Assembly: GCA_934792465.1 (NCBI GenBank)
Contig: CAKVOK010000047.1
Span: 1-30,694 of the forward strand
Source: an uncultured Clostridia bacterium
Lineage (GTDB): Bacteria > Bacillota > Clostridia > RUG12999
Length of the DNA stretch: 30,694 nt
Direction of reading: 5' to 3'
The notes under the pieces were generated by a model. It made no database searches and was not told where the DNA came from. It saw only the letters and a list, made by a program, of their open reading frames with translations. The position numbers and the translations under genes were made by a program. Shown one piece after another: positions 1 through 7,858 of the stretch (position 1 is the first letter of the stretch; each line of letters begins with the position of its first letter).

Positions 1-573
1 TCACATCCGATGACGCTTGATTATCATGTGAATAGTATGAATTGGCGTGATATTTTTGCAAAGGCACTGAAAATGGGATATTGTTCATATAATGCGGAGA
101 GCTGCGGATTACATATTCATGTGAACCGCTCCGCATTCGGGAAAGATAAAGAAGAACGGGAAGAGGCAATCGGCAGAGTGGTGTTCTTTGTTGAAAAGCA
201 TTGGAACGAACTTGCAAAATTCAGCAGAAGGACAAAAAAGAGCCTCGACCGGTGGGCCGCAAAGTATGCGACTATTTCAAATACGACCGAAGAAACCTAC
301 AAAAAGGCAAAGGACAAGCGATTGGGCAGGTATACGGCGGTAAATCTCGAAAATTCCGATACAATTGAGTTTCGGCTGTTTAGAGGTACTCTGCGATACA
401 CAACATTTATTGCGGCATTGCAATTGGTTGATGAAATCTGCCGGTGTGCCATTAACATGACGGACAGGGAATTTGAAGAAATGTCATGGAATGATTTTGT
501 ATCGGGGATACATAATGAAGAATTGATAAATTATTTGAAATCGAAACGGCTGTATGTAAATGAAGTTTTGTAA
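1..573 (+). CDS. Amidoligase-family protein, C-terminal part (5' truncated by window edge)
   Basis: The reading frame is open from base 1, so the true start lies outside the window; about 190 C-terminal residues are visible. The text matches my knowledge of the amidoligase (Amidoligase_2) family: a SHPMTLDYH segment at the left edge, CGLHIHVNR with its conserved histidines, an EKHWNELAKFSRR helix, and a GRYTAVNLEN...TIEFRLFRGT core near the C-terminus. Full-length relatives are about twice as long. Such proteins are ATP-grasp-unrelated ligases of the glutamine-synthetase/GCS fold and are often carried on phages or plasmids in Bacillota. It is separated from the glycan locus by a gap of about 380 bp with a new promoter, so it is probably unrelated to it. 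The family call is fairly secure; the substrate is unknown. Confidence 0.8.
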   Translation, partial: SHPMTLDYHVNSMNWRDIFAKALKMGYCSYNAESCGLHIHVNRSAFGKDKEEREEAIGRVVFFVEKHWNELAKFSRRTKKSLDRWAAKYATISNTTEETYKKAKDKRLGRYTAVNLENSDTIEFRLFRGTLRYTTFIAALQLVDEICRCAINMTDREFEEMSWNDFVSGIHNEELINYLKSKRLYVNEVL

Positions 574-579
574 AAATTA

Positions 580-733
580 TTGCCTTTATGCCGTCAGAAT
601 CAAGGCTTGCTTTCAGCCTTGCACCGGTAGGCTCGATTTCTTCCGATTGCTTTAGGATTTCACCGCATACAACGCAGTATGTTTTGTCTGTGCGCCCCGG
701 TGTATCACGGCTATTTAGTATAGCGGAAAAACC
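580..733 (-). pseudogene. Decayed fragment of a surface protein with CxxC repeat (tentative)
   Basis: On the minus strand a frame with no start codon, opened by a stop at about 734-736, reads RTDKTYCVVCGEILKQSEEI and continues EPTGARLKA. This resembles the CxVCG repeat segments common in large Clostridia surface proteins with Ig-like domains. It has no start codon and no ribosome site, and it runs on into the antisense of the amidoligase gene. I read it as a relic rather than a gene. It could also be chance. The rest of 574-866 holds no gene I can support. A short hairpin (CAAGGCT...AGCCTTG, about 600-621) lacks a T-tract. Confidence 0.3.
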
Positions 734-893
734 CTAGAAAGTCAATATTATACATTTGAAATCTAAGTTTTATTTATTACGCTTGTGTCATATCTTGATT
801 TCGTGAAAACGAAGTTGCCCGTACCCTTTTTTTAGCCGTATTGTATATGTTTTTACGCAGGTTAGATTGTGCTATTATTGTCGGTTTTTCTTC

Positions 894-923
894 TTGAAGC
901 CAAACGAAGGGATAATGTATAAT
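894..923 (+). promoter_or_regulatory. SigA-type promoter of the main operon
   Basis: TTGAAG at 894-899, an 18-nt spacer, and a perfect TATAAT at 918-923. Transcription would start near 930, leaving a leader of about 24 nt before the TTG start at 954. This position means that start codons upstream of about 930 in the same frame (867, 915, 924) cannot be used from this promoter. Confidence 0.6.
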
Positions 924-953
924 ATGTGTATAAAAATGCGGGGAGTGAATCAC

Positions 954-2798
954 TTGGACTGTGAATTTAAATATAACGATATCAGCGGAGAAGTTGAGGA
1001 AGTACGATTGTTCGGAAAGAAGATTGCGAAGGGCGCAGGTAATGAATTTATACTGAATAAAATCCCGTTTAAACTCAGAAAAACAGGCGTAAGAAACGAC
1101 GGTACGATTATTATGCGAGGGGAAAGGTTCGTGGACGAATCCACGGGATATGCTTTTGAATTGGCAAGGCATATCGGCGAACGGCCGAATGCCGTTCATT
1201 GCTGTACGGGTGTGGAATACTGGCTTGAACGTGTACAGGCAGTGCATACATATCCCGAACACGGACCGGGCGATAACGTAATAGAATCACCGGTATATGC
1301 CGATACAATATCACTTTTTAGTATCAATTGGACATTCTGGGGAGAAGATACCCGAATGATATTTTCATCAGCCCATTCGGGCGGACCGATACATGAATAC
1401 GGTCATTGCGGATATGAAAACGATACGCCGAACAATTGCAAAAGATATATGCAGAACATCAAACGCAGAATATATCCGGGAACAATAGTTATTCACGGCG
1501 GCGTATTTTACAACATAAAAACAGAGGAATGGATTGCAATAACCTGCCGAAAAGCAGGTATGGGATATATATTAAATATAAAGGACGCCGGTATGGGCGT
1601 AAGCTATGATTTTACGATTCATCGTGAAATACTTGGGGGAGAGTTGTTCAGAATGCCGGAAATAAAGCTGTATTACGGAAAAACATGTGCCGAAATGCAG
1701 AGATTTATGTCCGACTATGTGTCGCATTATTATAAAGAGCCGCCGGAATGGGTATATAAATCGATATGGTGCAACGGGCTTGCATGGAATAACGAACCAT
1801 CATGGACAATGCAGGCGGGAAAATATGAAAAAGAAATAAAACAGGGTCTGTATAATGCAATAAACTGTTCGCTTGCAACGAACCGCCCGATACATTCGGG
1901 AACACTGCCGTACGGATATATGCCCGATCCGAATCACGGGACGATTGAAGAATTTAAGTATATGTGCAGCATATTGAAGAAAAGCAATATACCGTTTATA
2001 ATATGGATGTCGCACAGCGGCTTGTGTCCGGGAGGAGCGGATATTGACGATGATTGGTTTATTCGGGGTATTGACGGCAGAATGGCAATATCATGGGGAG
2101 AGAATCCAAGGGGAATGTATCTTGTGAACCCCGGTCACCCCGGATATATTGAATATACCAAAAAGTGGATAAGGTTTTATATAAAAGAATGCGGAGCAAA
2201 GGGGATTTTTCTTGATTGTCTGGGGTGGCAGCTTCCATGTGATTTCAAAAAAAGAAGCTTTATGAGAAATCCGGGGGATACGAATATCATGGCAATAAAA
2301 TTTGCGGAAGAGGTATATTCGTGCGTTAAGGAATGTGACCCGGACGCAATACTTACAGGAGAAGGTACATCAACGGATATGCCGATAAATCTGTTTTCAA
2401 TCGTTACAAACGACGCTCATTCCATTGATAATATCGGACCTCGTGATTTCATTTTGAGTTTGAACAACGAGCGTGCGAGATTCGCATTGGATTCGGATTT
2501 GTTCTACAGTCCGGCGGTAGGAATGACAAAGGTAAAACCGAATGCCGAATATAAAGCATACAACGTTTATATGAAAGAATTTCTTGAAAAACACAGCGGT
2601 GATGTACGGATATTAAAAGGCGATGTTTCCATATGCGGCGATATAATATTCGTGCCGATGAAAAACAAGGATACGGTTTATGAATTTGAATATGGGGAAT
2701 GTACGGAAATTGAAGAAATTTTCAGCGGTAAGAAATATTTTCCGAACGAACATGTTTTTTCAAAAATACCATTTGGAATTTACAAAGCCGTTAAGTGA
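954..2798 (+). CDS. Putative glycoside-hydrolase-like TIM-barrel protein (cytoplasmic)
   Basis: A 614-aa protein without signal peptide. I chose TTG 954 because GGGGAG (940-945) sits 8 nt upstream and the promoter TATAAT lies at 918-923; the open frame itself extends back to 867. Residues 1 to about 270 look like an N-terminal beta-sandwich, about 275-540 like a (beta/alpha)8 barrel, and the end like a small beta domain. This layout recalls clan GH-D/GH31-like alpha-glycosidases. The segment GAKGIFLDCLGWQLPCDF places Asp421 at a strand end where GH36/GH27 enzymes have their nucleophile, and LTGEGTSTDM offers Glu470 as a possible second carboxylate. I do not recognise a named family (GH36-like or DUF6259-like are possibilities), so substrate and even activity are inference. 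It is the first gene of the operon, with the kinase gene 14 nt downstream. It would be expected to act on imported oligosaccharides. Confidence 0.55.
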   Translation: MDCEFKYNDISGEVEEVRLFGKKIAKGAGNEFILNKIPFKLRKTGVRNDGTIIMRGERFVDESTGYAFELARHIGERPNAVHCCTGVEYWLERVQAVHTYPEHGPGDNVIESPVYADTISLFSINWTFWGEDTRMIFSSAHSGGPIHEYGHCGYENDTPNNCKRYMQNIKRRIYPGTIVIHGGVFYNIKTEEWIAITCRKAGMGYILNIKDAGMGVSYDFTIHREILGGELFRMPEIKLYYGKTCAEMQRFMSDYVSHYYKEPPEWVYKSIWCNGLAWNNEPSWTMQAGKYEKEIKQGLYNAINCSLATNRPIHSGTLPYGYMPDPNHGTIEEFKYMCSILKKSNIPFIIWMSHSGLCPGGADIDDDWFIRGIDGRMAISWGENPRGMYLVNPGHPGYIEYTKKWIRFYIKECGAKGIFLDCLGWQLPCDFKKRSFMRNPGDTNIMAIKFAEEVYSCVKECDPDAILTGEGTSTDMPINLFSIVTNDAHSIDNIGPRDFILSLNNERARFALDSDLFYSPAVGMTKVKPNAEYKAYNVYMKEFLEKHSGDVRILKGDVSICGDIIFVPMKNKDTVYEFEYGECTEIEEIFSGKKYFPNEHVFSKIPFGIYKAVK

Positions 2799-2812
2799 AA
2801 GTGAGGTATGAA

Positions 2813-4534
2813 ATGGCAAAGAAAAAAATGAAGCTGGTTGTCAGGCTTTCAAAGCTTTTTATATGCATTACATCGGGGCTTATAATAACGGCAACGGTGT
2901 TGACCATGCTTTATACGAGCAAGGTTGTGCGAACATCGTACCTCAAGGTTTCCGGCTTGTATTTCGACAAAAAAGCGGAAAGCATAAACGGACTGATTCA
3001 GCGTGCAAATATGTCGATAGATTTGCTTACGAACAGCGAGAGTGATTTTATAAAGCTTGTGGGGACGCCGGAAAAGGATTATCTGAGCAGATTAAACAGG
3101 TATCATGAAATACAGAATAAAATAATGTCTTATATGAGCGTAAGCCTTAACGGTCAGATGAACAAGCACAATATGATTTTGTTTGTCGAACCGAATATAT
3201 CGATATACGATGTTTGCCCGGAATATACGGCGTCGGAAGAGTTCTATAACCTGGGTAGCGGAATATATCAGATAGAGCCGATTAAAAAATACAAAAATTA
3301 TAAAAAAATCATGGATGCTGCCGGAGGATCCGTCTGGTTCGGAAGCAAAAGCGGTACATTGTATTGTGCCAAGTATGTTAAAAAGACGATCGTCCGCGGA
3401 GCAACGGCAGAGGATATAAAAATCGGAATACTTTGTTATGCCATCGGAAACGTGGATAAATATATCACAACCGATACGAACCCGGTTTTTGAAGGGACGT
3501 CTACGGAGTTTGAGAGCGGCGGCAAGGTAATACTGTCGGAGCAAAAAGCAAATAAGAATTGTTATGAATATCTGTATGAGCTTGATGACGGACTGAATAT
3601 GAAAATTATGATGCCGAAGAAAAACATCTCCGCAATGACAAGTAATTATTATCTGATAATAGCAGTGGTTGTTCTTATGTTTCTTATTTTGGTTGCACTG
3701 ATAATCATATCTGTATCGTATTCGATAACAAAACCGATTATGAAGCTCAGCGAGCATATGAGCAGAGAGGGAACGCTCAAAACAATAGACGGGGTACAGA
3801 TATACGATGTGGAAATAGAAAATATTTACGACAGCTATAACGATATGGTACGGCGCGAGATTGAAATGATTCACGAGCTTGAAGAAACGGCCGTAACTCA
3901 GAAGCAAATGGAAGTAAGGCTTTTGCAGTCGAGAATAAATCCGCATTTCATATATAATGTGCTGGATAATATAAACTGCCGCTTGCTTCTTATCGGGGAA
4001 TTTGAGGTTGCAAGGCGAATTTCAAGGCTTGCCGATTATATAAGATACAATATAAAGTCTATAGAGAAACAGCCGACCTTGAAAATGGAAATCAAAATGA
4101 TTGAGGACTATGTTGCGGTTTTCTGGCTGCAATACGGAGAAAGAGTGCAGTTTACATCTCTGATAGAGGAGGAATATCTCGATTATACGGTTCCGAAGAT
4201 GATTATTCAGCCGCTTATTGAAAATGCGGTGGTTCACGGCGTGGGAGTTATAGGAAAAAAAGAAACGCTGTATATAGAGCTTAACTGCGAAGACATAGGC
4301 GAAAACCTTTTGATAAGCATCGAAAACAACGGAGCGGCAACAAATATTGCCGATATAAACAGGCATATTCGGGGAGAAATAGATATTTCAAGAAATCGGG
4401 GATACGGTACACGCAATGTCAATGAAAGATTGAAAATGATATACGGGGAAAATTACGGTCTTGTATATAAAATTACCGCAGAAGGCAAGACAAGAGCCGA
4501 ATTTGTAATACCGAAAATAAAAGATGAAAGGTGA
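2813..4534 (+). CDS. yesM-like: YesM-family sensor histidine kinase
   Basis: A 573-aa membrane kinase. ATG 2813 is chosen over the in-frame GTG 2795 because GAGG (2803-2806) is 6 nt upstream. One membrane segment lies near residues 10-38 and a second near 279-303, enclosing an extracellular sensor region of about 235 residues. A HAMP-like stretch follows (SITKPIMKLSEHM). The His_kinase domain has the phosphoacceptor motif RINPHFIYNVLDNI (His378). The ATPase domain has the N box IIQPLIENAVVHG (Asn471) and GYGTRNVNERL near the end. This is the LytS/YesM group, which pairs with YesN-type AraC regulators and typically controls sugar-uptake genes. Its likely partner is not next door but at 19996. 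It lies between the cytosolic enzyme and the permeases in the same transcript, so it would be auto-induced. Confidence 0.9.
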   Translation: MAKKKMKLVVRLSKLFICITSGLIITATVLTMLYTSKVVRTSYLKVSGLYFDKKAESINGLIQRANMSIDLLTNSESDFIKLVGTPEKDYLSRLNRYHEIQNKIMSYMSVSLNGQMNKHNMILFVEPNISIYDVCPEYTASEEFYNLGSGIYQIEPIKKYKNYKKIMDAAGGSVWFGSKSGTLYCAKYVKKTIVRGATAEDIKIGILCYAIGNVDKYITTDTNPVFEGTSTEFESGGKVILSEQKANKNCYEYLYELDDGLNMKIMMPKKNISAMTSNYYLIIAVVVLMFLILVALIIISVSYSITKPIMKLSEHMSREGTLKTIDGVQIYDVEIENIYDSYNDMVRREIEMIHELEETAVTQKQMEVRLLQSRINPHFIYNVLDNINCRLLLIGEFEVARRISRLADYIRYNIKSIEKQPTLKMEIKMIEDYVAVFWLQYGERVQFTSLIEEEYLDYTVPKMIIQPLIENAVVHGVGVIGKKETLYIELNCEDIGENLLISIENNGAATNIADINRHIRGEIDISRNRGYGTRNVNERLKMIYGENYGLVYKITAEGKTRAEFVIPKIKDER

Positions 4535-4540
4535 GAAAAG

Positions 4541-5464
4541 TTGAGTAACAAAACATGGAAGAATATTTGTAAAAATAAGGCACTGCTGCTTATGGCACTG
4601 CCGAGCATAATTATTATAATTATGTTTAATTATGTACCGCTGTACGGCGTCACGATAGCGTTTAAGGATTATAACTTTACAAAAGGAATACTCGGAAGTC
4701 AATGGGTAGGATTTAATAATTTTAAATTTCTGATTGCAAGCCGAACACTGATGACAAGACTTCTCAGGAATACTATAGGTTATTGGCTGCTTTTTAAGGT
4801 TACGGGCCTTACGTGCGAGCTTGTGCTTGCGTTTGCGCTTGACGAATGCAGAAAAAAATATTTTGTCAAGGTGTCGCACACGATAATGATAGCACCTACG
4901 TTTATATCGTTTGTTGCCGTAACGTTCATTGTTTCGGCGTTTCTGGACGATACGAACGGACTTGTGAATCACTTCCTGCAGGCAAGAGGTATGCATACGA
5001 TACGTTGGTATTCATCGCCGTCAAAATGGCCGTGGATTTTGCTGTTTGTGAATTTGTGGAAAGGCACGGGCTACGGCTGCATAATGTATCTGGCTTCTCT
5101 CGCCGGTTTGGACAGCGAAATGCTTGAAGCTGCGGAAATAGACGGCGCAACGGGATTTCAGAAAATAACGAGGATAAAGCTTCCGGCACTGCTGCCGATG
5201 ATATGTATTTTGCAGATAATGAGCCTCGGCAGTATACTTTCGTCGAATACGGGATTGTTTTACCAGGTTACGAAAAATATCGGTGTGCTGTATCCGACAA
5301 CGCAGACCATAGATTCGTATGTTTTAAATTCCATGCTCGGCGGCAGCCAGGACTGGGGTATTACGGGGGCGGTATCACTGTTTCAGTCCACGGTCGGAAC
5401 GTTTATAGTAATAATAACAAACCTTATTGTAAGGAGATGGGAGTCGGATTATGCATTGTTCTGA
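4541..5464 (+). CDS. lplB-like: ABC sugar transporter permease, LplB type
   Basis: A 307-aa inner-membrane permease of the binding-protein-dependent MetI family. It starts at TTG 4541, 6 nt after the kinase stop, with AAAGGTGAG just upstream. The N-terminus (LLLMALPSIIIIIMFNYVPL...YGVTIAFKDYN) is typical of LplB/YteP proteins, which import complex oligosaccharides such as those from pectin or alginate. About six hydrophobic segments are visible. The cytoplasmic EAA loop, EAAEIDGATGFQKITRIKLP, begins at Glu196 and docks to the ATPase. The last 14 nt overlap the next permease gene, which suggests translational coupling. No ATP-binding subunit is encoded here, so a shared MsmX-like ATPase is expected. 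Confidence 0.92.
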   Translation: MSNKTWKNICKNKALLLMALPSIIIIIMFNYVPLYGVTIAFKDYNFTKGILGSQWVGFNNFKFLIASRTLMTRLLRNTIGYWLLFKVTGLTCELVLAFALDECRKKYFVKVSHTIMIAPTFISFVAVTFIVSAFLDDTNGLVNHFLQARGMHTIRWYSSPSKWPWILLFVNLWKGTGYGCIMYLASLAGLDSEMLEAAEIDGATGFQKITRIKLPALLPMICILQIMSLGSILSSNTGLFYQVTKNIGVLYPTTQTIDSYVLNSMLGGSQDWGITGAVSLFQSTVGTFIVIITNLIVRRWESDYALF

Positions 5465-6356
5465 TAAAAAAAGCAAAAGAAACAAACCTCAATATATACT
5501 TAATATTTGCATAGCACTTTTTGCGGTTATTTGTGCATTGCCCATATTGCTGGTATTTATAGCCTCATTCTCCACAGAAGAAAGCATTTTGACAAAAGGT
5601 TTCTCGTACTTTCCGAGCGGCTGGACGCTCAATGCGTATAAATACATAGCAACCTTCAGCGGGCAGCTTGTAAATTCGTATGCGGTATCAATTTACGAGG
5701 TAGTTTGCGGAACGGCACTCACGCTGCTGCTATGCTCTATGTTCGGATATGTGCTTACAAAAAAAGATTTTGTGCTTACACGTGTGTTTACAATGTTTCT
5801 TATAATTACGATGTTTGTAAACTCCGGACCGCTTGCCGGATACGTTATAAATTCAAATGTATATCATTTGAGAAACAATTTGCTTGTGCTTATAATACCG
5901 GGGTGTGTCGGTGTTTATAACGTTGTTATGATGAGAACGTTCATACAGCTTAATGTTCCGGATGGGCTCACGGAAGCAGCGAAAATTGACGGAGCCGGCG
6001 ACTGTTATACCTTTTTCAGAATTGTTCTGCCGCTTATGAAGCCTGTGCTTGCGGCTATAGGATTTATGGGTGCGGTAGGGCATTGGAACGAATGGCAGAC
6101 GGCATTGCTGTATATAGATAATCCTAAATTTGCGACATTGCAGCTTATGTTGATAAAAATAGAAAAGAATGTTGCATTTTTAACGGACAATGTACAAAAC
6201 CTGAGTGCGGACCAAATGAAGATGAAAGCGGATTTGCCGAGCGAATCGTGCAGAATGGCAACTCTTATATGCACGGTTCTGCCGGTAATGGTTTGCTACC
6301 CGTTTTTCCAGAAATATTTTGTAAAGGGAATAACGGTAGGCAGCATAAAAGGATAA
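5451..6356 (+). CDS. ytcP-like: ABC sugar transporter permease, YtcP/LplC type
   Basis: A 301-aa second permease of the importer. ATG 5451 follows GGAG (5439-5442) and AAGGAG (5431-5436). It overlaps the first permease gene by 14 nt. The N-terminal membrane helix leads into FIASFSTEESILTKGFSYFP, a hallmark region of YtcP/LplC proteins. The EAA loop reads TEAAKIDGAGDCYTFFRIVL (from about Glu175), and the C-terminus ends in YFVKGITVGSIKG, another typical tail. It forms a heterodimer with the preceding permease and receives substrate from the lipoprotein encoded next. The specific sugar cannot be read from the permease sequence. Confidence 0.92.
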   Translation: MHCSDKKSKRNKPQYILNICIALFAVICALPILLVFIASFSTEESILTKGFSYFPSGWTLNAYKYIATFSGQLVNSYAVSIYEVVCGTALTLLLCSMFGYVLTKKDFVLTRVFTMFLIITMFVNSGPLAGYVINSNVYHLRNNLLVLIIPGCVGVYNVVMMRTFIQLNVPDGLTEAAKIDGAGDCYTFFRIVLPLMKPVLAAIGFMGAVGHWNEWQTALLYIDNPKFATLQLMLIKIEKNVAFLTDNVQNLSADQMKMKADLPSESCRMATLICTVLPVMVCYPFFQKYFVKGITVGSIKG

Positions 6357-6406
6357 ACAACGGCGTATAAGCCGAAAAAAATAATAAAAATATGGAGGAA
6401 AAGAAA

Positions 6407-7846
6407 ATGAAAAAAATCTTAGCGCTGATTATTACGGCGGCAATTATGTGCAGTATACCTGGATGCGGTAACAAAAACGAGGACAAAACAAATGCGGGGA
6501 AAGGTGCGGAAAAACTCAGAGTGTTTTTCATGGACGCTAAAACCCCGGACGTAGACCTTGTTTCGGAGAAACTGAGCGAAATCACAAGAGAAAAACTGGG
6601 TGTGAATATCGAAATGGTAATGTTTGACACAGATTATGCGACCAAGCTGCCGATGCTAATCGCAACCGATGAGCAGATGGATATATGCTGGACAAATTCG
6701 GACGGATTTGAAGAACGTGCGAGAAAAGGCGCATATGCCGATATAACGGATTTACTCAAAAATACGCCGAAGCTTTATAATCTTTTCGATAAGGATTTCT
6801 GGAAAGGTGTGTCATATAACGACAGAATATATGCCGTGCCGACTCTTAAGGAAATGGCGGAACAGTGGGCTTGCTATGCGGAAACCGATTTTCTTGAAGC
6901 AAACAATATAAAAATAGACGAGAATAAGACGTATTCTTTAAAAGAGCTTGAACCTATTCTTGCGGTGCTGAAAAACAATCCGGACAGACCGGGATTCCAA
7001 ATCGGCGCAAAAGGTCAGCACGACCCGATGGATATACTCAATCATTTCGATGTTATAACGGGAAGCATTGTTGTAAACAAGGAAACCGATAAAGTGGAAA
7101 ATTATTATATGTCGAAAGAATTTGAAGCTTATGTAAAGCTCATGAGGGAATGGTATGACAAAGGATATATAGCCTCCGATGTTGCTACAAGAAATGGCTA
7201 CGGACAGTATAAGAGCGGACATAAGGGTATTACATATGTAGGCTATGCGCCGTATAACGAGCTGCTGCAAAAAACATTTAACAACGGCATTGCGGTTACG
7301 CCGATAAAAATGACTCCGGCGGTCGTATCGAATGCATCAACCTGCGGTTCGGCATTTGCAATTCTCGAAAAGTGTAAGGACAAAGAGAAAGCAATGAAAT
7401 TCCTCGAACTGTGGAATACCGATTCAAAGGTTAAAAATCTTATTACATACGGCATAGAGGGCAAGCATTATACACTTGAAAACGGCAAGGTAAAACAGGC
7501 AGACAATTACCTGAAACATTATCTTAATCAGAACTGGGCGAGCGGAAACGAATTTATTGCCACATTGCTTGTAAACGAACCGGACGACAAATTTGAAAAA
7601 TATGCGGAATTTAATAAATCCGCCGAAAAATCACGTGTACTCGGTTTCAAACCCGACGTAAAGAATATAAACGATAAAATGCTTGCGTGCAGCGGAGCGG
7701 CAGCCGAATTTACCGGTCTTTTGAGCTGCGGAGCGGTTGAACCCGACGAATATCTGCCGAAGCTTAAAAAAGCGCTTGAATCTGCCGGAGTAAACGATGT
7801 TGTGAAAGAGCTGCAGAAGCAGTATGACGAATGGAAAAACAGATAA
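6407..7846 (+). CDS. lplA-like: Extracellular solute-binding lipoprotein of the sugar importer (LplA-like)
   Basis: A 479-aa lipoprotein. ATG 6407 is preferred over ATG 6392 because GGAGG (6394-6398) lies 8 nt upstream. The signal peptide ends in a lipobox with Cys20 (SIPGCGNK), so the mature protein is tethered to the membrane. The body has the character of family-1 binding proteins of the LplA/YtcQ type: KLPMLIATDEQMDICW near the start, then ALFs such as DITDLLKNTPKLYNLF, a hinge region, and a long helical C-terminus. It captures oligosaccharides for the two permeases just upstream. The 50-nt gap before it contains a weak hairpin (CGGC...GCCG, 6361-6374) that may stabilise the 3' part of the message; this is common for binding-protein genes but unproven here. 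Confidence 0.9.
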   Translation: MKKILALIITAAIMCSIPGCGNKNEDKTNAGKGAEKLRVFFMDAKTPDVDLVSEKLSEITREKLGVNIEMVMFDTDYATKLPMLIATDEQMDICWTNSDGFEERARKGAYADITDLLKNTPKLYNLFDKDFWKGVSYNDRIYAVPTLKEMAEQWACYAETDFLEANNIKIDENKTYSLKELEPILAVLKNNPDRPGFQIGAKGQHDPMDILNHFDVITGSIVVNKETDKVENYYMSKEFEAYVKLMREWYDKGYIASDVATRNGYGQYKSGHKGITYVGYAPYNELLQKTFNNGIAVTPIKMTPAVVSNASTCGSAFAILEKCKDKEKAMKFLELWNTDSKVKNLITYGIEGKHYTLENGKVKQADNYLKHYLNQNWASGNEFIATLLVNEPDDKFEKYAEFNKSAEKSRVLGFKPDVKNINDKMLACSGAAAEFTGLLSCGAVEPDEYLPKLKKALESAGVNDVVKELQKQYDEWKNR

Positions 7847-7858
7847 AAGGAGAAAGGT

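Noticed and set aside
1..573. Prophage or plasmid remnant at the left edge
   Set aside because: Amidoligase genes can be on phages, but no integrase, attachment site or structural gene is visible here.
777..1262. 161-codon minus-strand open frame
   Set aside because: It is antisense to the TIM-barrel gene, lacks a ribosome site and recognisable motif, and covers the promoter region.
3092..3946. 284-codon minus-strand open frame
   Set aside because: It is the antisense of the kinase gene, which has clear family motifs; the translation is rich in Tyr, His, Ile and Cys as expected for a shadow.
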